From the NCBI GenBank assembly GCA_037442365.1, contig JBBIQK010000011.1:1-53909 (forward strand): a DNA stretch of 53,909 nucleotides, given 5' to 3'. The notes below the pieces were generated by a model that had not been told where the DNA came from, did not search any database, and saw nothing but the letters and a program-made list of their open reading frames with translations. This DNA is from GBS-DC sp037442365 (GTDB lineage Bacteria > Armatimonadota > Fimbriimonadia > Fimbriimonadales > GBS-DC). Below are positions 31,502 through 38,748 of the stretch, one piece after another. How positions within the stretch are numbered: position 1 is the first letter of the stretch; each line of letters opens with the position of its first letter. A program made the position numbers and the translations under genes.

Positions 31502-32404
31502 ATGTGTATGCAGGCTTTCGCAGAAGTCATTATGCGCGTTAGGCAACGGATACACAGCCACTGCTCAGATCTATCCAGCAGTGAATGGCTCACCCGATAT
31601 GTACTGGTAGATCCCGTGTTGCGCGCGCTGGGCTGGGATACAGAGGACCCTGAGCAACTGATACCAGAGTTCTCTACAGGCGCTAATCGATTCGATTACG
31701 CTCTCCTAAAGAATGGTCGCCCATACATTGTGGTTGAAGTCAAAGCACTGAATGCGAATCTACAGCCTGCCTTGAGTCAGGGTGTCAATGGTGCCGTCCA
31801 ATTGGGAGCGCATTATTTCGTTTGTACTGATGGAAATATATGGGAGATATACGAGTCACATAAACCCGTACCTCTACCCGACAAGCTGGTTGCAAGGGTG
31901 CAAATCAATCAGACCTCGCTTTCTGAGATAGTTCGAGTACTTGTTGTGATGTGGCGAGATGCGATTATTGACAATCAATCTGCGCCTATCTCTAACCCGA
32001 ATACCCAGAATACATCCCAAGAACCTCAGCCCCCCCAGCCAGACAGTCAAAGCCAGCGTGAATTGACTTTGGATCAGCTAAGCAGCTATTGGTCACCCAA
32101 AGCGTCGCCTCCCTCATCAATAGAGCTACCGAATGGTACGACTGTCGCAATTAGGCACTGGTATGAAGTCTTGACTGTTGTTGCTAAATACGCACTACCC
32201 ACTTTATTACAGAGAGGGCTACTTCCGATGGAATCTCCCAAAATAGATACAGATCCTTCTCGATTCACTAGACCTGCTTCTTTGGATGCTAAGTGGTACA
32301 TCGAGGTAAACGCGAATGCGATCCGACTAATACAGCACAGTATAGAAGTAGTCAGACATGCAAAAATAGATCCCAAAAGCATTAAATGTATAGTAAAATA
32401 TTAA
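31502..32404 (+). CDS. PD-(D/E)xK nuclease-domain protein (HsdR_N-like)
   Basis: A 300-residue protein. Residues 28-117 resemble the N-terminal nuclease domain of type I restriction subunits: WLTRYVLVDPVLRALGWD, then RFDYAL with D65, and IVVEVKA with E79/K81, followed by Q100 in AVQLGAHYFVCTDGNIWEIY. A Pro/Gln/Asn linker (about 168-190) leads to a C-terminal domain with SIELPNGTTVAIRHWYEVL, similar to DUF4357/RAMA-type modules of restriction-linked proteins. No helicase or methylase gene is adjacent. The base composition is clearly more AT-rich than the neighbourhood, and the stop lies about 20 bases before a truncated copy of the helical-repeat gene, suggesting transfer into this locus. Confidence 0.65.
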   Translation: MCMQAFAEVIMRVRQRIHSHCSDLSSSEWLTRYVLVDPVLRALGWDTEDPEQLIPEFSTGANRFDYALLKNGRPYIVVEVKALNANLQPALSQGVNGAVQLGAHYFVCTDGNIWEIYESHKPVPLPDKLVARVQINQTSLSEIVRVLVVMWRDAIIDNQSAPISNPNTQNTSQEPQPPQPDSQSQRELTLDQLSSYWSPKASPPSSIELPNGTTVAIRHWYEVLTVVAKYALPTLLQRGLLPMESPKIDTDPSRFTRPASLDAKWYIEVNANAIRLIQHSIEVVRHAKIDPKSIKCIVKY

Positions 32405-32419
32405 TAAGGGTTATGGAAT

Positions 32420-32583
32420 TTACTGCGCTGATGGAGGTGCTGGTGACGCTCGCAGGCGAGCAGGCGCTGCCGTTTATTGAGCCGTACACTCAGGACTCCG
32501 ACGAGTGGGTGCGTCGCTATGCCTGCCGTGCAAAAGAGTATATCCAGCAGGGCAAGGCGTTCGCGTTCGCGCCGTACTTTTAA
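32420..32583 (+). pseudogene. Copy 1: 3' tail of the secreted helical-repeat gene
   Basis: Only the last ~53 codons remain (LMEVLVTLAGEQALPFIEPY to FAFAPYF, then TAA at 32581-32583). The bases match 33998-34154 and 35396-35552 with scattered differences, and similarity starts at about 32425. The body is missing; the nuclease-like gene stands where it should be. An open frame from 32386 exists but its first residues belong to the junction, so translation as a gene is doubtful. Confidence 0.75.
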
Positions 32584-32745
32584 GTGTCGTTGCAGTAATT
32601 TTTCAGCAGTCCCTCTACTCGTGCACACGCACAGACAGGTTCTTTGGAGTGCTGAAGCGGGAGCTTCAGCATGCGGAAGCTCCGCTTCCGCACTCCATAC
32701 AGACGGCGCTCCGCGCACATGTTGCAGACGCAGCGCAAAGATACT
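32583..32745. mobile_element. Palindromic MITE/REP-like insertion
   Basis: About 163 bases separate GTACTTTTA from GGCGTTTGCAG here, whereas copies 2 and 3 of the same locus (34146-34164 and 35544-35562) read straight through. A short TACTT-type repetition at both edges (32575 and 32742) may be a target duplication. The inside (32646-32696) is a cruciform: GGAGTGC at one end and GCACTCC at the other enclose the hairpins GCTGAAGCGGGAGCTTCAGC and GCGGAAGCTCCGCTTCCGC. Confidence 0.75.
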
Positions 32746-32795
32746 TAGGCGTTTGCAGGATCTGGCTGACAGGAGCGGCGCTCTTTTTGCCGAAC

Positions 32796-32920
32796 ATGGC
32801 GGTGATGCGATTGGTAGCTGCCATGTTCGGTTTTCTCTGGCTCGGCGTTGTTCCCCTGTCCGCCCAACCGCCTGCACTGATGGGCGAGGCGTGGGAGGCG
32901 CGTCCGCGTGGGGGCGACGG
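32796..32920 (+). pseudogene. Copy 1: 5' fragment of the GH20 gene
   Basis: About 42 codons identical in design to the start of the GH20 gene at 35600 (signal peptide MAVMRLVAAMFGFLWLGVV, then WEARPRGGDG), more diverged than copy 2. The homology stops at the following leader; the frame then runs without meaning to 33095, overlapping the next gene. Confidence 0.75.
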
Positions 32921-32924
32921 GGAC

Positions 32925-33006
32925 CTGTGCCCGTTAACTCTGTCGGGAACTACTCCGTTTTATTGGCATACTAACAGGCAGGGATCCACAGAAGGAGGCA
33001 CTCACG
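32925..33006 (+). promoter_or_regulatory. Repeated leader upstream of helical-repeat copy 2
   Basis: 82 bases differing from 34331-34412 at one visible position. It contains a possible promoter (TTAACT and TTTTAT about 18 apart) and the ribosome-binding site GAAGGAGG before ATG 33007. As the same leader precedes both copies it is part of the duplicated unit. Confidence 0.55.
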
Positions 33007-34154
33007 ATGCGAACACTCATGCTGTGGCTGATAGCAGGTATTTGGTTGATGCACGCAAGTTGCACGGCTTCAGGTCAGGCGAAAAGCCAGCCTGAAAGCA
33101 AATCGCCCAATCGTCCGTCCCGACTGCTGACAATCGATATAGAACGGCTTGACCCTTCCAACCACGCTGACTACCCCAAGATAATCGCCCTACTGCGCTC
33201 CCAAGACATCCCCGTTGCCCAGCGTATTGAATACGCCCGTCGCTACATACGCGGAGACAGCAACCCCACTTTCGCGGAGCATTCTGATAAACAGCTCTAC
33301 GCATGGGTCATCACATGCGCTGTTTTGACATTAGCGCGACTGAACGATATAGACTCGATTCCCCTGATAGAAGAGAAACTCGAAGATTGGCAAGCAACTC
33401 GCCAACGCGGTTCAATCAGTCCTGCGGGAGTCTACACACCAGTTCCCAGACTTGATGCTGTGCGCGTCTCCTTGGCGCGACTGAAGGCGGTACGCGATGT
33501 TCCCGAAGTCAAGACTTCCGATGATCTGATACGGCGTCTCAGACGAATGCTGCATCATCTCGGCTTCAACGGCACAATCGATGAGTGGCTACAGGCGCTT
33601 TCAAAAGAGTTGAACCGAAAAGAGAATTCTGCAGATCTGGGCACAGGTCTTCACGAGTGGACTCTGCGGGCTTATATGGGGTTTTTGCTGGAAGCGGGAT
33701 GGCAAGGCGTTGATATCGACGCGGCGGCGAAAGTCATTCAGCTTGACTGGCAAAAATACCCTGTGTCGCAAGTCAGCTTGAAGCTGTCGTTCAGCTGGCG
33801 AGAGTGCCTCCTGCAGAGTTGGGACGGTGGATTGTCGAGGATTCTCTCCGCTGGCAAGTGTTTGCGCAAGGAGAGAGTATTAAGGCGCAAGTGCTGGCGG
33901 ATCTCGGCGTGTCCGTCGTACCGATTATTCAGGAAAAACTCCAGTGGGCGTTTCGCAACCGAGACAAAATCGAGGGAACTGGTATGGGGCTCACCGCGCT
34001 GATGGAGGTGCTGGTGACGCTCGCGGGCGAGCAGGCGCTGCCGTTTATTGAGCCGTACACTCAGGACTCCGACGAGTGGGTGCGTCGCTATGCCTGCCGT
34101 GCAAAAGAGTATATCCAGCAGGGCAAGGCGTTCGCGTTCGCGCCGTACTTTTAG
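33007..34154 (+). pseudogene. Copy 2: secreted helical-repeat protein, frameshifted
   Basis: The frame from ATG 33007 encodes a signal peptide and a HEAT/armadillo-like helical protein to about residue 261, then shifts: around 33785-33805 one base appears lost, and the homologous continuation (PPAELGRWIVEDSLRW onward) lies in the -1 frame to TAG 34152-34154. Uncorrected, the first frame ends at 34002 with an unrelated tail. The body is about 45% identical to copy 3 (for example TLARL, DSIPL, ARLKAVRDVP shared), while the last ~230 bases are identical to it. A sequencing error could mimic the shift. Confidence 0.75.
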
Positions 34155-34326
34155 GCGTTTGCAGAATCTGGCTGACAGGAGCGGCGCTCTTTTTGCCGAA
34201 CATGGCGGTGATGCGATTGGTAGCTGCCATGTTCGGTTTTCTCTGGTTCGGCGTTGTTCCCCTATCCGCCCAACCCCCAGCGCTCACAGGTGAGGGGTGG
34301 GAGGCGCGTCCGCGCGGGGGCGACGG
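33921..34326 (+). repeat. Tandem-unit block, copy 2 (constant tail plus GH20 5' end)
   Basis: 406 bases matching 35319-35724 with one difference noticed (34315 C, counterpart T). It spans the last ~230 bases of the helical-repeat gene, the spacer and the first ~125 bases of the GH20 gene. Copy 1 covers most of the same block, more diverged and interrupted by the 32583-32745 insertion. Confidence 0.9.
34202..34326 (+). pseudogene. Copy 2: 5' fragment of the GH20 gene
   Basis: The first 41-42 codons of the GH20 gene including the whole signal peptide; the homology ends at the repeated leader of the next unit. If translated it would give a short secreted peptide with a random tail. Confidence 0.8.
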
Positions 34327-34330
34327 GGTA

Positions 34331-34412
34331 CTGTGCCCGTTAACTCTGTCGGGAACTACTCCGTTTTATTGGCATACTAACAGGCAGGGATCCACAGAAG
34401 GAGGCATTCACG
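34331..34412 (+). promoter_or_regulatory. Repeated leader upstream of helical-repeat copy 3
   Basis: Matches 32925-33006 with one visible change (CATTCACG versus CACTCACG). GAAGGAGG lies 8 nt before ATG 34413. Confidence 0.55.
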
Positions 34413-35552
34413 ATGCGAACAATCAATCTGATTGCCATCAGCTGGCTGGTGGCTGTGGTTGGGACGATGATTGTTTCTGGGGCGCAACCGCAGGAAAATG
34501 CATCCGCGCTCCCTCACATTCAGCGTATCGACATCAACAAACTCGCCCCTGCAAATCCGAACGACTGGGTGAAGCTTCTCGTCGCGTTGCGCTCGCAGGA
34601 TGTACCACAAGAGCAACGGCTGGCTTTCGCACGACGCCAAGTCGAGACTGTATACGCTGTCTCTATACATACTGACCCAGACAAGCCCAATCTATCGCAC
34701 GCCTATGGGATTCTGCTGGAAGACTCCATCGGTACCTTAGCACGTCTGGAGGATGTGAACTCCATCCCGTTGCTTGAACGAAGGTTAGCCGAATGGGAAA
34801 AGGAATCGCAAAAGTCTCCGCACGAACGCACCCAGGTTGTGCCCGACCTGCGGATTGTCCGTGCGGCGCTTGCTCGCCTCAAAGCGGTTCGGGATGTTCC
34901 CCAAGTCAGGACGGCAGGCGACCTTGTGCGACGGTTGGAGCGTATGCTTGTTTATATCGGCTATGAAGGCTCCATCCAATCGTGGCTAACCGAGTTGGAG
35001 AAAGAGGTGAGCATCAATTCAAGAAGGATACCTTCGGGCTTGGGAATCCACGAGCTTGTTCTGCGTCATTACGGTCGGATGCTGCTGCAAGCAGCGTGGA
35101 ATGGCGTGGATGTAAAGCCTGCTTATGAGATTATCCGTTTCAATCCCAACCCGGAGGGCGTCGCCAAGCAGCAGTGGGCGACTTATGTGGAACTCGCCCA
35201 GAAACCACGCGAGCAGGTTGCTCAGTGGATTGTGGACGACGCGATGCGGTGGAAAGTGCTAAGCATTCGGGAGGAGTGCCTGAGCCAGGTGTTGATGGAT
35301 TTCGGCGCGTCTGTTGTGCCGATTATTCAGGAAAAACTCCAGTGGGCGTTTCGCAACCGAGACAAAATCGAGGGAACTGGTATGGGGCTCACCGCGCTGA
35401 TGGAGGTGCTGGTGACGCTCGCGGGCGAGCAGGCGCTGCCGTTTATTGAGCCGTACACTCAGGACTCCGACGAGTGGGTGCGTCGCTATGCCTGCCGTGC
35501 AAAAGAGTATATCCAGCAGGGCAAGGCGTTCGCGTTCGCGCCGTACTTTTAG
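34413..35552 (+). CDS. Secreted helical-repeat (HEAT-like) protein, intact copy 3
   Basis: A 379-residue protein with a signal peptide (cleavage probably near VSGAQ, residue 24) and then almost wholly amphipathic helices, e.g. NSIPLLERRLAEWEKE, VRAALARLKAVRDVP, VVPIIQEKLQWAFRNRDKI and EWVRRYACRAKEYIQQ, which suggests an alpha-solenoid such as HEAT. I recognise no family and no catalytic site. It is followed 48 bases later by the GH20 gene, so the pair may act together outside the inner membrane. It is the only undamaged copy of three in tandem. Confidence 0.65.
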   Translation: MRTINLIAISWLVAVVGTMIVSGAQPQENASALPHIQRIDINKLAPANPNDWVKLLVALRSQDVPQEQRLAFARRQVETVYAVSIHTDPDKPNLSHAYGILLEDSIGTLARLEDVNSIPLLERRLAEWEKESQKSPHERTQVVPDLRIVRAALARLKAVRDVPQVRTAGDLVRRLERMLVYIGYEGSIQSWLTELEKEVSINSRRIPSGLGIHELVLRHYGRMLLQAAWNGVDVKPAYEIIRFNPNPEGVAKQQWATYVELAQKPREQVAQWIVDDAMRWKVLSIREECLSQVLMDFGASVVPIIQEKLQWAFRNRDKIEGTGMGLTALMEVLVTLAGEQALPFIEPYTQDSDEWVRRYACRAKEYIQQGKAFAFAPYF

Positions 35553-35724
35553 GCGTTTGCAGAATCTGGCTGACAGGAGCGGCGCTCTTTTTGCCGAACA
35601 TGGCGGTGATGCGATTGGTAGCTGCCATGTTCGGTTTTCTCTGGTTCGGCGTTGTTCCCCTATCCGCCCAACCCCCAGCGCTCACAGGTGAGGGGTGGGA
35701 GGCGCGTCCGCGTGGGGGCGACGG
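35319..35724 (+). repeat. Tandem-unit block, copy 3
   Basis: Counterpart of 33921-34326 at an offset of 1398 bases. Beyond 35724 this copy continues into the complete GH20 gene, while copy 2 switches to the leader of the next unit, which marks the unit boundary precisely. Confidence 0.9.
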
Positions 35725-38332
35725 CGTACAACTGCGGGTGAGCGGGGTGCTGCTCAGTCGTGGCTCGTGGGCGCAACTCGCCGCGCCCGACTGGAGCGCA
35801 GGCTACTATAGCTCGCAGGGCACGCCGCCCACCCCCCAGCTGGACGGCGAGACGCTGACCCTGCGGCACGCGGTGAATCCCGAACTCGGCGCGATGACTG
35901 AAACCTTACGCAAAGTTGCGCCCGACGCGCTGCAGTGGCGGCTGGAGGTAGAGTGGCGCAGCGAGAAGCCCGCGATTGTGGAGTGGTGCATCGGACTGTG
36001 GAACGCCGACTACCTGCTGGGCGCGACGCTCACAGGCGAAGGCGCGCTGGCGACGCCGACGCTCACCCGTGAGGCGCGCGCCGTTGAAAATGACACTCTC
36101 TTCGCAGGACGCCAGATTAAGGTGGAAGCGCGAATCGCAGATGTAGAAATTTCCAGTGAAAACCTGCATGTTCTGGATGGACGGGGCAGCGGGCGGTGGT
36201 GGTCGCTGGAAACACCAACCCTCTGGGCGGGCGTGTTGCGCCGCGAGTTAAGACAGGGCGAACGCGTCGCGCTGGAGATGCGCCTGCGCCTCCAGCCCAA
36301 GCCCCTGCCTGCGCCGAGCGTGCCTCTGTCAATTCAAGCCCGTGTGCAGAGCGTACCCGACCGCTGGCAGCCGCAGCCGCGCGAACCTGAACTCATCCCG
36401 CCGCCCAAAATCCTCTGGCGCGACGCAGGCGAGCCGTTCCGATTGCCCGCCGAGCAGACAGTGCAGATTGTCATTGAATCGGACGCCTATCGCCCCGCTG
36501 CAGACGCGCTCCGCCGCGAACTGCAACGCTACAGTATCCGCACGGAGGTGCGCGTCGGCGAACACGCGCAGGGCAGTGTGTTCATCGGCGGCAGCCCTGC
36601 GCTCCAGCGCCAGTACCCCGTGCCTGACCAGCAGGGCGCATACTACCTGCAGGCGTCGCGGGAGGGCGTGCGCATCATCGGTCGCCTGTCTGAGGGCGCG
36701 TTCTACGGCGTGCAGACGCTGATGCAGTGGCTCCAGCCGACAGTGGGCGCGCTGGAAGCCCAGCCTGTGCGCATCATCGATTACCCCCACCTTAAATGGC
36801 GCGGCGTGCATCTGTTCGGCAGCACGCAGGCGGCCTTCCTGCCGCGCCTGATCGAGAATGTAATTGCCCATGCGAAATTCAATCATCTGATTATTGAGTG
36901 CGGCTACGGGCAGTGGGATGCCATCCGTGAGGCGTGGGTGGACATCTCCGCGCCCAAGGGTTTGTTGCGCGAGGCGGTACAGGTTTCGCGCCAAAATCTG
37001 CTCGAACCGATCCCGCTCATTCAATCGCTGGGGCATATGTACTGGGTGTTCCGCAACGACGCGAATAAGCACCTTGCGGAAGACCCCGAAACCCCGTGGG
37101 CAATCGCGCCGCGGGGTTCAGAGACGCGCCCGTTTCTGCAGCGACTGTACGACGAGGTGTTCGAGGTGTTCCAGCCGCGTCATTTTCATATCGGTATGGA
37201 CGAGGTGACCCTGCGCGGGCGGTTCCCCAATCGCCCGGAGAGCAAAGGCGCGTTGGTGGCGGAGCTGTTTACGGAGCATGCCGAGTGGGTTCATGGCGAG
37301 ATGAAGCGGCGCGGCGTCGAGAAAGTGCTGATGTGGGGCGATGTACTGCTGGCGCCGGGCGAGGCGAACGACGGCGGCGCGCACGCCGAGAGCCCCGACG
37401 CCGCGCGATTCACCCGCGAGCGACTGAGCAAGCTGCAGGATGTGGCAGTTTGCGACTGGCACTACACGCCCGCTGAACCTGAACGCTACATCAGCCTCGA
37501 TGTGTTGCAGCGCGCGGGGTTCCGCGAGATTATCGCCACCACATGGTACAACCCGCGCAATATCGCGACCTTCGCGAAGGCGGCGCGCCAGCGACGGATT
37601 GCAGGGCTGCTGCAAAGCACATGGGCGGGCTACAGCCTCAACGAGCGCACGCTTCAGACAATTGAGCTGCGTCAGTTTGTCGCCTACCTGCTGGCGGGCG
37701 CGTATGCGTGGGACACCGACCTGCCAATGCCCGAAGAGTTGCCCCACGACTTCGAGCGGCTGTTTATCGAACGCTATCGGCGCGAAGCCGTCTCGTTGCA
37801 GGCGCGTGGGGGCTTTGTCGTCGACCTGTCGGCTGCCTACAACTGCGATCTGACGACGCTCAGCCCGCTGTTTAGCGAACTGCCAGCAGGCGCGGCGCGT
37901 CTGGGTGGGCATCGGTTTGCGCTGGGCGGGGCGCGGGGGCTGATGCTCGCCAGCTACCTCGCGCCAGAGCCGCTGCCGCGCGAGGTGCGCCTGACTCTGG
38001 AGCGTCCCGTGCGCACGCTCTACCTGCTGCACACGGCAGGCTGGCAGACCGAGCAGGGCAGAGAGGTCGGGCGCATCCGTATCGAGTACGCCGACGGCGC
38101 ACGGGAAGAGCAACCAATCCTATACGGCGTACACCTGCGGGCGTGGAACGATCGACTCTATGCACTGGAAGGGCTACCCCTCTGGCGCGCGCGCGACGCG
38201 CAGGGCAATCTGGCGACGGCGCGCCTGCTGGAGTGGCGCAATCCCCACCCCGACAAGCCCATCCGAGCCGTTCAGTTCGTTGTAACAGACCCCATCGCAG
38301 GATGGACGCTGCTGGGGTTGAGCGGCGAGTAG
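35600..38332 (+). CDS. Family 20 glycoside hydrolase (beta-N-acetylhexosaminidase-like)
   Basis: A 910-residue secreted enzyme with a signal peptide (MRLVAAMFGFLW...LSAQ); ATG 35600 or 35609 is possible and neither has a good ribosome-binding site. A beta-rich N-terminal region of about 270 residues precedes a GH20b-like domain (ending GAFYGVQTLMQWLQ) and the TIM barrel starting YPHLKWRGVHLFG. The catalytic Asp-Glu pair is D534-E535 in FHIGMDEVTL. GH20 enzymes release terminal GlcNAc/GalNAc by substrate-assisted catalysis, so chitin, peptidoglycan or glycoprotein sugars are candidate substrates. Truncated copies of its 5' end lie at 32796 and 34202. Confidence 0.82.
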   Translation: MAVMRLVAAMFGFLWFGVVPLSAQPPALTGEGWEARPRGGDGVQLRVSGVLLSRGSWAQLAAPDWSAGYYSSQGTPPTPQLDGETLTLRHAVNPELGAMTETLRKVAPDALQWRLEVEWRSEKPAIVEWCIGLWNADYLLGATLTGEGALATPTLTREARAVENDTLFAGRQIKVEARIADVEISSENLHVLDGRGSGRWWSLETPTLWAGVLRRELRQGERVALEMRLRLQPKPLPAPSVPLSIQARVQSVPDRWQPQPREPELIPPPKILWRDAGEPFRLPAEQTVQIVIESDAYRPAADALRRELQRYSIRTEVRVGEHAQGSVFIGGSPALQRQYPVPDQQGAYYLQASREGVRIIGRLSEGAFYGVQTLMQWLQPTVGALEAQPVRIIDYPHLKWRGVHLFGSTQAAFLPRLIENVIAHAKFNHLIIECGYGQWDAIREAWVDISAPKGLLREAVQVSRQNLLEPIPLIQSLGHMYWVFRNDANKHLAEDPETPWAIAPRGSETRPFLQRLYDEVFEVFQPRHFHIGMDEVTLRGRFPNRPESKGALVAELFTEHAEWVHGEMKRRGVEKVLMWGDVLLAPGEANDGGAHAESPDAARFTRERLSKLQDVAVCDWHYTPAEPERYISLDVLQRAGFREIIATTWYNPRNIATFAKAARQRRIAGLLQSTWAGYSLNERTLQTIELRQFVAYLLAGAYAWDTDLPMPEELPHDFERLFIERYRREAVSLQARGGFVVDLSAAYNCDLTTLSPLFSELPAGAARLGGHRFALGGARGLMLASYLAPEPLPREVRLTLERPVRTLYLLHTAGWQTEQGREVGRIRIEYADGAREEQPILYGVHLRAWNDRLYALEGLPLWRARDAQGNLATARLLEWRNPHPDKPIRAVQFVVTDPIAGWTLLGLSGE

Positions 38333-38378
38333 GCGCGCCCTGTAAAATCCACCTACCCGTGCCGAAAATCCCTGTGGA

Positions 38379-38738
38379 ATGCGTATCCTGGTGGTGGATG
38401 ACGAACCGATGGTGCGGTTCCTGCTCACGCGCTTCCTGGAAGAGGAAGGGCACGCCGTGGATGAGGCAGTCGACGGCATTGACGCGCTGGAACACCTCAA
38501 GCAGCGCGAATACGACCTGCTCATCAGCGATGTACATATGCCACGCATGAGCGGAATCGACTTGGTGCGCGCCATGCGTCGCCTTGGGATACGCGCGCCG
38601 CTGATTGTGATGGACAGCTATCCCGAGCTGTTCTCGGAGAGCGAAGTCGGCGCGGAGGCGTTCGCCCTGCTCGCGAAGCCCTTTGACCTCAGTGAGGTAC
38701 GCCGCGTTCTCCGTGAACTGCAACTACAACCAGTGTGA
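38379..38738 (+). CDS. Single-domain response regulator (CheY-like)
   Basis: A 119-residue receiver domain only: acidic pocket D8/D9 in VVDDEP, phospho-acceptor D51 in LLISDVHMP, S80 in the Thr/Ser position and K100 in LLAKPFD. No output domain, so it signals by protein contact or passes phosphate onward. It heads a run of four genes (receptor, binding protein, histidine kinase) and is 10 bases upstream of the receptor, so it is the likely partner of the kinase at 41614. A weak -10 (TAAAAT, 38343-38348) lies upstream. Confidence 0.88.
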   Translation: MRILVVDDEPMVRFLLTRFLEEEGHAVDEAVDGIDALEHLKQREYDLLISDVHMPRMSGIDLVRAMRRLGIRAPLIVMDSYPELFSESEVGAEAFALLAKPFDLSEVRRVLRELQLQPV

Positions 38739-38748
38739 GGTGATTCGT

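Noticed and set aside
32386..32583. A small separate gene of 65 codons
   Set aside because: All but its first residues are the tail of the helical-repeat gene; better explained as a truncated copy.
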